Shown here: piece after piece, positions 56,216-64,000 of the stretch | How positions within the stretch are numbered: position 1 is the stretch's first letter | Layout of the letters: each line of letters begins with the position of its first letter | From: Toxorhynchites rutilus septentrionalis | Lineage: Eukaryota > Arthropoda > Insecta > Diptera > Culicidae | Direction: 5' to 3' | NCBI RefSeq assembly: GCF_029784135.1 | Contig: NC_073745.1 | Span: 42,302,420 to 42,366,419 of the forward strand | DNA: 64,000 nt | Position numbers and translations under genes: made by a program | Notes under the pieces: generated by a model | Database searches by the model: none | What the model was told of the DNA's origin: nothing | The model's input: only the letters and a program-made list of their open reading frames with translations

Positions 56216-56390
56216 ACCAATAATGGAAAGTAGCAAGAAGAAAATTAAAATTCAGCAATTGTATTATTATTATATAAGAACCACCACAATAGATCAAACT
56301 AATGGTCGCAGTGGTTCAATGCTCCTACAGAAGATTATATAAGAACCATACATATTTTGTTTGAAATTGTCAATTTCAAGGTGGCGGCGA

Positions 56391-56592
56391 TGTTACATCT
56401 AGATAAGAAATTTTATGGCTAAAAGCCGAATCCACTTTGTGTAACTACCTCAATTAATTATAGCCACATACAGCGCCAGTTCAAATCCAACCTTCGAGAA
56501 ATACAGTCTATGCCTATTAAAGTTCCAATTGTTATTTTTAAAAACGTCCAAGAAGCTCCAAGTGAAGGAGAGAGATCCGACCTGCCCAAACA
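56391..56592 (+). repeat. BEL 3' LTR
   Basis: 202 bp starting TGTTACATC; it contains the segments AAAAGCCGAATCCAC and CCTTCGAGAA that are absent from the 5' LTR. AAGCA follows at 56593-56597. Confidence 0.85.
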
Positions 56593-56599
56593 AAGCACA

Positions 56600-56761
56600 T
56601 TTAATTTGTTGGCGGCTGATACGTGCTGCGTAAAAAAACCGCGTAAATTTCGAGATTCGCGTAAAAAAAACCGCGTAAATTCCGAAATCCGCGTAAATTC
56701 CAAAAACCGCCTAAAATAAAACCTCGTATAAAAAAAAACCACGTAAAAAGCGACTTCAGTG
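56600..56761 (-). mobile_element. CACTGGAGTCGC MITE, right part
   Basis: It ends ACGTAAAAAGCGACTTCAGTG followed by TA (56762-56763) and is built from CGCGTAAATTCCGAAATCCG-like repeats. It pairs with the left end at 49335. An internal GATACGTGCTGCGTAAA word also occurs in the left part, so two adjacent copies are possible. Confidence 0.6.
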
Positions 56762-57249
56762 TATATCTTTTTATCAACGGGGCAATAAATGTTTGAAAGA
56801 TGCAACCACAGGTCAAGGTTTCAAATTGATCACGAAGTACAACATTACATTTTTCCTGTGAATGAATACAGGAGCGCAATTCGCCAAAAATATTCCTCTC
56901 GATAAAATATTCAAGAGAAAGAAATAATGTGTTACCATGCTCAATCAATTTAGCATACAGTACACCGACAAAATTTAAAAAACTCTTCAATTATTTTAAC
57001 GAAACGCGTATATATGAAATGTTTGTAATATTTCATAGTGAAGCTTTCGATATCGATTGCCAAAAAAATTGATTTTATGTACGAATAAAACTAGTAAAAT
57101 TTAAATTAAAATGCTAATTCTAAAAAAAAATACACGGTGCAACAAATTCTTCCCTTGCTTCTTTTTATAATTTTCTATTTATGTTCAACACTAAACCTCA
57201 CCCCCTTTTTCAACCCCTTTCATCTTAATTAGAAAGAGAGAAGCACTAT

Positions 57250-57990
57250 TTTTAAAATTTGAAAAATTAGATTTTTTTGCAGGGTTTTCGGTAGCCATAA
57301 AAAAATAGATCCGAAATATATAAAGAATTGTGTTTGGACTGCTTTTCGAAATCTATTCTAGTGACAAAAAAATGTTTTTTTGAGATAACTACAAATCTTG
57401 ACGTGTCATGCAATTTTAAGGCATTTGGCATCAACAGTTTTTTTAAAACCCCGATTTTCGGTGAATTTTCGGTTTTCGAAAAACTCAAATTTTAACGTCT
57501 GCGACACCAGTAAATGAAGTCCAAATGAGCTAATATTTTGCATAGGGTATATTATCGTGCAAATCAACATTTTGTAGCAAGTTCCGGATGAAAAATCGAG
57601 ATAACTATTTTTAGTGGCACCCAAAACCATACTTTTCGTTTCGTATTCCGAAAAAAAAAATCCCAGAGTGCCGATTTTTGACAAAAAAAAAATTCGAGAT
57701 GACACTAGATCTCGACGTTTCATGCAATTTTAAGCCATTTGGCGTCAACATTTTTTTTCCAAAACCTCGACTTTCTCGATTGGGTGATTTTTCGATTTTC
57801 GAAAAACTCAAACATTGACCGATTAATTCCGATTGAGCTGAAATTTGGCATAGGGTGTTTTCGAGGTGGTGAACATTTTGTATAGGGTAACTTTTTAAAA
57901 TTTTAGGGTTTTACAGCCATTCCATGCCAAACAGGTATAGTGGTTCTCAGATTTTCGTGAAAAGTGGTAATTGATCATTTCCATTTTTTC
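57250..57990 (+). repeat. Diverged tandem duplication of a ~300-bp repeat
   Basis: CATGCAATTTTAAGGCATTTGGC ... CGGTTTTCGAAAAACTCAAA ... TTTTGCATAGGGTAT (57412-57550) is repeated as CATGCAATTTTAAGCCATTTGGC ... CGATTTTCGAAAAACTCAAA ... TTTGGCATAGGGTGT (57721-57860). The end (CATTCCATGCCAAACAGG, 57916-57933) matches 1868-1935 inverted, and a related inverted piece lies at 61690-62020. Confidence 0.7.
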
Positions 57991-58329
57991 CCTCAGAATG
58001 CGTTCTCAGAATATGCGCGAAATAAGCATAGTACAACAGATACAGAAGATACATATTAAAAAAGTAGTACCGCGTTGATTTTCATACCATTATGAAGATT
58101 GGAGAGTAGTTGTGTATCAAATAAATAACGATGGTGGGGGAGCAAATATGTAATCACCTCGGGCCGTATTGTATCAAGCGCGAGAAGAATAGTCGCGATG
58201 CATACTTAGTGCGCTACGTGCATTGGCAATGAGAACACAAATCTCGTGTATTGTTCTCGGGAGAACAAGATTTAATAATGAATCACCCATCTTCAACTGC
58301 TTCTACAACACCACGGAAACTCATCGGCT

Positions 58330-59497
58330 CGGGTGTTAAATAAAAAATGAGAGTTTTTTCAATACTTTTCAGTAACTCAAATAAAGAGCGTAAAATTTTC
58401 TTTCTCCAAGAAAATTGCTCTTGAAGATGGCGTCGAAACTGCACGTGCTCCGCGAACGCATTGTACGGTTCTACGAAACGTATTCCCAGCAAGGAAAAAA
58501 GTTCACGGAAAGTCGGAAGTGGTCGTCCGGTGACGATAATGACGAAGAAGAGGAAGACATCGTTCAAGAAGCTGTTTGACAACAAGGACGCAACCAGCCT
58601 GCGTGACGCCGGTCGGAAATATGGCTGCTCCCACGTATTGATCCATCGGACCCTCAAGATGGAAGGAATCGTCTGCAGGAAGACGACGAGGTCGTCGGAG
58701 TACACGGAGGAGCAGATTGAGACGGTTAAATCACAGTGTCGGTGTATGACCGAAAAATACCGCGGGACGTCTTTCGTTCTGGACGACGAAAGCTATTTTC
58801 CGCTGTCCAAAACGCATATTCCAGGAAAAGATAATTACTACTCCAGCGACAAGTCATCCACATCGCCTGAAGTGAAATACAAGTTCAAGCACAAGTTTGA
58901 AAAAAAATGTTATGTTGTACATCGCCATTTTCGACCGGGGCATTTCAAAGCCTTGGTTTAAGCCGAGCGGTCTGGCAATCAACCAACAAATCTATCGAGA
59001 AGAGTGCCTCGATAAAATCCTGCTGCCGTTCCTGAACGAGCACCACGCGGATGGGAAGTACGTCTTCTGGCCGGACAAGGCGTCTTACCATTACACTAAG
59101 AAGACGCTGGCGTATCTTGAGGAGAAAAAGATACCGTTCGTGCCGAAAGATCGTAACCCAACAAACTTGCCCCAGTGCCGCCCAATAGAGGATTTCTTTG
59201 GCTCACTCAGTGCCCTAGTGTATAAAAACAATTGGAGGGCCAAGGACACGAAGCAACTGACTACAAGAATCCGGAATTGTATTCGGAAAATGGACGTAAG
59301 TGCCGTACAACGTTCTTGTGAGAGCATCGCGACAAAGTTGCGTCGAACAGCAGACCACGGCCCTTACTCAAATATTAACTGACATTTTTTTGAAGAAAAT
59401 ACATTATGTTATTAATAAAAAATACTGAAATCGTTGAAAAGAAAAATTCTTTTTTATATGTGGTTGAAAAAATTCTCATTTTTTATTTAACACCCGT
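58330..59497 (+). mobile_element. Third DD37E-type transposon, divergent
   Basis: The left end CGGGTGTTAAATAAAAAATG and the reverse-complemented right end ACGGGTGTTAAATAAAAAAT match over about 32 bp. TA follows the right end (59498-59499), but the left has CT instead of TA, so the left edge is mutated or a base is lost. Its length of 1168 bp is normal for the superfamily. Confidence 0.85.
58427..59382 (+). pseudogene. DD37E transposase of the third element (two frameshifts)
   Basis: The start MASKLHVLRERIVRFYETYSQQ is followed by a frameshift (about 58505, likely with some lost sequence). GSGRPVTIMTKKRKTSF and the second helix-turn-helix follow (ATSLRDAGRKYGCSHVLIHRTL). The first catalytic Asp lies in FVLDDESYF (58782-58787). 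A second frameshift sits in an A-run near 58900-58908. Then FWPDKASYHY (Asp codon 59074) and RPIEDFF (Glu codon 59188) are exactly 37 residues apart. The protein differs strongly from copies 1 and 2, so it is a separate lineage of the same group. The stop at 59380 is in the expected place. Confidence 0.9.
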
Positions 59498-59570
59498 TAT
59501 ATAGTTATTTTTATAAAATTAGATGCATTCTAAAACAATATAACATGAAATAAGCAATCAAAAGCGAACT

Positions 59571-59715
59571 AATTTTGACGTAGGGCTACGTCTTTCATTT
59601 CTGTACCGGGGTGTAACTTCTAAGTTTCGAAAACGAGAGCGTTACACTTGAAGTACTAGGTTTTGAACGTTAATACCTCTTTGCCAGCTGAACGGAGTGG
59701 TATGATGATCACTTC
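59571..59715 (+). repeat. Histone-associated repeat family, short copy
   Basis: TTTTGACGTAGGGCTACGTC followed by TTTCATTTCTGTACCGGGGTG; only the palindrome block and about 100 bp are present. Confidence 0.6.
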
Positions 59716-59994
59716 AATCTAAATGTAAAATGTCCAAGAGTTTTATGCATGTTTATTATTGACCCGAAAACTTGTTTCAATAGCTTGAAAATTGCTTTGA
59801 AAAAGACTATTGAAATCACACAAATCTGTATATAGGCTGACGCCCGCACGGAAATCCATTGTCGAGAACGTTGTTTGATGTTTGTGAAAGCGAACACGGT
59901 TTACTGACGAGCGTCGAACGACAATAAAGTGTCTTTGTCAAGGCAGGTGGAGAGGGAGTTTGGATTGAGTTGTCCCCAAGGGTCCTTCTCGGGG

Positions 59995-60052
59995 CTAGAG
60001 ACGAATGAACTGCTGAAGTTTAAAGTCTCTATAATTAAAGAAGAAGAAGAAA
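59995..60052 (+). repeat. Retroposon 3' tail with (GAA)n
   Basis: CTAGAGACGAATGAACTG ... TTTAAAGTCTCT, then AAGAAGAAGAAG. It shares the body of 36792-36848 but has a different tail. Confidence 0.55.
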
Positions 60053-60182
60053 CTTCATTCAGTTATGGTTGCGAAGTGACATGAAGATGGTCTCGCTCAC
60101 ATACATTATCTATACGTTATGCTCTTCTCTCCCAATTCTATTTGTTTTCTGCAGTGGGACGGAGCATTTAGCGTAAAACGAA

Positions 60183-60890
60183 GTAGGGAAAAGGGGGGAA
60201 TTTGGACCACCTAAGCAAATCGCCTAATATTTCCAAACCAATACAGTCTAAATAAAAAATGTCACATTGTATACTAGGCTACACTTGTTTTCTTTCAATC
60301 AATAATGTTTAATCATTATATCAAGCTTTAAACTATCAAGTATATCATACAATAAAAGAGATGATTTTTGGACATTCAAATTTGATGCGGGGTGATTTGG
60401 ACCATCTGTGGGGTGATTTGGTCCAGTGTGTGCTTCATCGAAAAAAACATACTTATGTTTATGTAAAGTATTTTGGAATAATGTTGCAATCAGCACCACA
60501 TCACCCCACAGAAACGTGTCCATGTCACCCCACACAACATGCAAAAATGAAAATGCAATTTATTTCATTTATTGTTATCAAACTTACAGTTTCGCTGCAT
60601 CAAATTGTTCCTCTTCTGTAGGCGAACAGAACTTTACTACCCAATACACGAAAAGTTTGTTTAATCAGCAGGAAAAAAAACTTAAAACCACAATCTTTCT
60701 GTGTTCATGCTACCATTTCCTTCCACCTGTCGAATTTTACCAAAGTTTTTTTACGTTAGTTACATACGGTTCATTAATGAAAGAAGATGACATTATAAAA
60801 AATCCAAGTTGAGCCGTACCTTTTGATATAATGGGGTGGTCCAAATCACCCCGTATGTCCAGCTCACCTCGTGTTACCCTACCGATAATA
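60183..60890. repeat. Possible MITE with GGTGATTTGGACCA-type ends
   Basis: AATTTGGACCACC at 60200-60212 and, in inverse orientation, GGTGGTCCAAATCACC at 60835-60850; further GGGGTGATTTGG words at 60392 and 60410. The inverted ends suggest a non-autonomous DNA element, but no clear target duplication was found. Confidence 0.45.
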
Positions 60891-61689
60891 ATCCGGTAAA
60901 GATCGATGCCATTGACTATGGATTTGATAGTGGAGAATACGAAATGTTCGATATGGGGTAGAGAATATTTAACCATATCGCAGAAACCGCATTGTTTGGT
61001 GAAAGCAGCAGCTCTGTTATCGAATTTTCAAGAACTCCGCAATCGATCGATGATTCCAATTACCGGTGAGGGGAGTATTATTTGCGTAGGGTATTACCGA
61101 AGAGGAATCCATCTTTGGTGGTCATCGAGTACCAAAGCTTTTTATAAATCATATATAAACTATTTCCAGTTGCTTCTACAAAGTCACCCAAACCCATCAG
61201 TTCTTTTCAGGAACACCAACAAGTTCAAAAGAGTTGAATTTAATATGCATTCCTGTAGAAACAATTCTATACTTATACTCATCCTCCCATAAACTAACAA
61301 AAAAAAAGGATAAGGGTCTGGGCCTAGAGACACGGACGGAAACTTATCGTAGTACTTTGAGGACAATTGCTTTTGAACTGAATTTTTATAGCCGTTCAGA
61401 GATCCATGAATTTAACTCATTCAATTATCTAAATGGTGGCCCCAGAAAAACCGTTTGTTATTTGAACTGAACTGAACTTTAAACAGATTGTAAGAGTGGT
61501 AGTGGTAGAAAGAATCCGAAACCATTAAATATTAATACTTCCTATTTTCTATAGTAAACTATTGAAGAAAAAATTAGGTGAATACGAAAAACTCGATAAT
61601 CTCTGGTTTTCTTGTATCCGATGTTCATAAATGTTCATTAGAGTTCCAATGGATGTATGGGAGAAAGTGACCTTCTAATTTTAAAAAGG

Positions 61690-62020
61690 GACTTGATTGA
61701 AAATGTTGATTCCCACGAAAAACTTTCCTGTGCAAAATATCAGCTCAATCGGACTTCATTTACTATTGTTTACTAACAATCACCCAAGGGGGGAATACAT
61801 AAAACTGGGCTTTTTAAAAAAAAATTGCCCAATGTCTTAAAATTGCATGACACGTTGAGATTTATTGTTATCTCGAAAAACTTTTTTTTTGCAATTTGAA
61901 GACATTTGGCATCAAAAAAATAAATAAAAAATCGATGACACCGAATGTTTTTCGTGGAAATCAAGTCCCGTTTGAGAATTCGAGATGGTCATTTTCATTG
62001 GCATATAAAAGTCCGTCCCT
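61690..62020 (-). repeat. Diverged inverted relative of the 57.2-kb repeat
   Basis: Shared blocks include TTTGGCATCAAAAAAAT/AGACATTTGGCATCAA and AATTGCATGACACGTTGAGAT, which relates to ATCTTGACGTGTCATGCAATT at 57395-57415 (reverse complement). Confidence 0.5.
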
Positions 62021-62029
62021 TCAGAAATA

Positions 62030-63430
62030 TAAATAGAGATGGGTAAAGGAGTTGAACGGCTCAGTAGCTAACCGGGTACCTAAGTGAACCAGTTCCTTTC
62101 AACCTTTCTTTTCCTCTTTCATTCAGCGGCATCAATACCTGTCAAGAACAAGAACAACATTGAATCTTTACTAGAGCCCAATTAAAACATAGGCAGCTAC
62201 ACAGCTGATCATGTCCTAGTATTGATATCGTTAGAATAGATAGTATTTTTTCTAATTACTTCTTTAAAAGTCGAAAATTGTATGTCAAAATATATTTCTC
62301 ATCCGACAATGTTGTATGTAAAAATTTGATTCGCGCAATTTTTCATATTTTCAGTTCGGGACTCAACCTGGGTTCCATCAAAAATCATGTTTGATGATAG
62401 TTCATTCAGAGAAAAAATCCAATCAAGTAACGACATTTTTAATTTTTCACAAACAATCCGGGAATTATTATCACAGTAACAAGTATACGCAATAGGCCAA
62501 ACAATGTATTGAAAGTAACGGAGGGCATTTTGTCAACTTGCTTCTCTACTAGGAGATTTTTTGTTTATTCAATTAAAAATCTCTCTGCTTCTTCCAGTTT
62601 TTTTCTAATAAACAGAAAGTATTATATGAATATTACAAATGAATTGAAAAAAATGCATTAAAATGAAAGTTAACATCTTTGTCAAAAATCTAATTTAATT
62701 GCAATGAGGAAACAAATCCTAATTTTAAATTCAAAATTGAGCATACATTAACAAAAAAAAAACCATTTTTATATTTTACTTATAAATGAGGGGCTCGGAA
62801 TGCAATGGGTGTGGTGACTTGATCGTTTTCTCTTCATCAACTTTTTATTTAGTTAATAACTCAACTGCAAAAACTTTCCAATTTAAGTTTGCTATAGAAT
62901 CCGATAGATGAGGTTCTAACCTATTTTCCACGTTGGTAAATACAGCTAGGAATGTATTTGCAGCTAAGTTATGAGTCGATGTAGAGAAATGTAGAGAAAT
63001 CGATCAAATCACTTACACCCCTTTCATTCTAAGCCCCTCAAATGATATCGTTGGAGAAAACTAAAAATTCTCCAAGCGTTCTCGTTATATTCATCCGTTC
63101 CGTCCAGCGAAATCTTCTTTCCACTTGTTTTCAGTTCAACTGCAATTATTTTTTTCCCAAACAGTTCGCTCGTAATCAGTTCGTATGGCGAACTATAGTT
63201 CGTTCAATATTTTAGGCGAACTGGTTCTTCCGCACCGTTCGCTAACGGCTTGCCAATCTTTACCGTGGAGTATGGCGCTCGAATTGTATGCAAATATGTT
63301 GTGCTTTGCTCATCCCCCATAGCGCAAGCAGCAATGAAATAAAACAAGATATTTGCTTTATTCGATAAATTGATTACTTATTATACTATTTTCACTGCTT
63401 GTGTTTCAGTGAAAAAAAAAGCCGAACAAA
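62030..63430. other. No gene recognised
   Basis: AT-rich spacer. A GTTCG-rich segment at 63160-63250 (GGCGAACTATAGTTCG) looks like a short palindromic repeat of unknown family. Confidence 0.4.
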
Positions 63431-63710
63431 TTTTCTACCTAATGTAATATAGTATAACATATTTCACAATAACGATGGTGCGTAATATGCATTTGAAATT
63501 CCTTCATATTTCTTTACATTTTTCGTAGAGTAACCTTCCTATATAGAAATCAAAGATGTAGTCCTACGTCAAAAAACTTTCAGCAATCTTTCAAAATATT
63601 CATTCATTGAGAATTGATTCAGATGCAACTTCAAACAAATGATTACCAAGCTAGCGGTAGTCTTAAGTCTACCTTGCGGTTACATCACAGATAAAACCTA
63701 CTTTTAGTCT
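63430..63710 (-). repeat. Histone-associated repeat family, inverted copy at the right edge
   Basis: GATGTAGTCCTACGTCAAAAA at 63556 is the inverted palindrome block. On the minus strand CTATATAGGAAGGTTACTCTACG and ATGCATATTACGCACC are colinear with 19480-19570. Plus-strand CTACCTTGCGGTTACATCACAG at 63669 matches 21759-21785. Confidence 0.7.
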
Positions 63711-64000
63711 TTATTTATTTATTTTTTTGCTGGAGCGTGTTCGAATTGATTGGTGTAATTATGATGTGTAGAATTATAGAAATTTTCTCAGACTATCAAA
63801 CTTTCATAGTTCATTTGGCTCTAGCCTCAAAATAAGGCCAATTTGGAAACCAAACTGAACACTTGGCCTTGAGAAAGGCTGTTCGGAAAGACTCGCAGTG
63901 ACTGCCATCTGATCGCTAGCAGGATGGATGGTAAATCGTAAATGGCTTATTGGTGACTTTTTACGAACGATCAGTTAATTTCCGTGAATTTTAGCATTGT

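Larger units (their letters stand above)
49644..56592 (+). mobile_element. BEL/Pao LTR retrotransposon interrupted by a DD37E transposon
   Basis: LTRs start TGTTACATC and end in CA; the element is flanked by AAGCA. It encodes gag, zinc knuckles, protease, reverse transcriptase, RNase H and integrase in the BEL/Pao order on the plus strand. A DD37E transposon (53095-54393) interrupts the RNase H region; without it the element is about 5.65 kb. Frameshifts, a stop and small deletions make it defective. Confidence 0.9.

Noticed and set aside
61209..61225. AGTTCTTTTCAGGAACACC as a third histone 3' stem-loop
   Set aside because: The stem needs one base deleted from the consensus, and no histone-like frame lies upstream; it could be a decayed copy but support is too weak.
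1..64000. CRISPR arrays, bacterial operons or integrated non-retroviral virus genes
   Set aside because: No regular short repeats with unique spacers, no prokaryotic gene structure, and no frame resembling flavivirus, rhabdovirus or other non-retroviral proteins was recognised; a database search could still reveal diverged ones.

Overview
The window looks like repeat-rich euchromatic or pericentromeric DNA from a mosquito, most likely Aedes. The evidence is AT-rich, gene-poor sequence; a Feilai-type tRNA-related SINE; two copies of a DD37E IS630-Tc1-mariner transposon of the kind known from mosquitoes; Gypsy (errantivirus) and BEL/Pao LTR elements; and mosquito-like histone H2A remnants. No complete host protein-coding gene could be supported. 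Host features are one intact tRNA-Pro(CGG), one near-intact tRNA-Thr(AGT), a second tRNA-Pro split by a transposon, histone-derived fragments, and one possible 74-codon exon.

Layout. 0.6-3.3 kb: a Tc1-like remnant split by a hAT-like insertion. 3.6-4.7, 13.7-15.4, 18.8-22.8, 31.35-31.5, 59.6 and 63.4-63.7 kb: pieces of one dispersed repeat family marked by a GACGTAGGACTACGTC-like palindrome, a roughly 95-bp tandem repeat and, in the best copy, two histone H2A pseudogenes and histone 3' stem-loops. 8.4-9.1 kb: two inverted MITE copies forming a large inverted repeat. 9.6-10.3 and 15.9-16.05 kb: LINE fragments. 16.6-17.2 kb: a Mutator-like element with long inverted repeats and a 10-bp target duplication. 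27.15-29.5 kb: a mariner containing a hAT MITE that itself contains a SINE. 29.8-31.9 kb: a tRNA-Pro gene interrupted by a 2-kb hAT-like element. 36.1-38.1 kb: a mariner fragment and DD37E copy 1. 39.5-46.4 kb: a Gypsy/errantivirus with LTRs and a decayed env, on the minus strand. 49.6-56.6 kb: a BEL/Pao element interrupted in its RNase H region by DD37E copy 2. 58.3-59.5 kb: a third, divergent DD37E transposon.

The genes do not form an operon or pathway. The main story is sequential insertion: target-site duplications and terminal repeats can be read directly and give relative ages for several nests. All transposon coding regions carry stops, frameshifts or deletions. The least damaged is DD37E copy 2, whose only obvious lesion is an extra A in a homopolymer near its 3' end. 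Coordinates with exact target-site duplications were read base by base; repeat-family limits are approximate.
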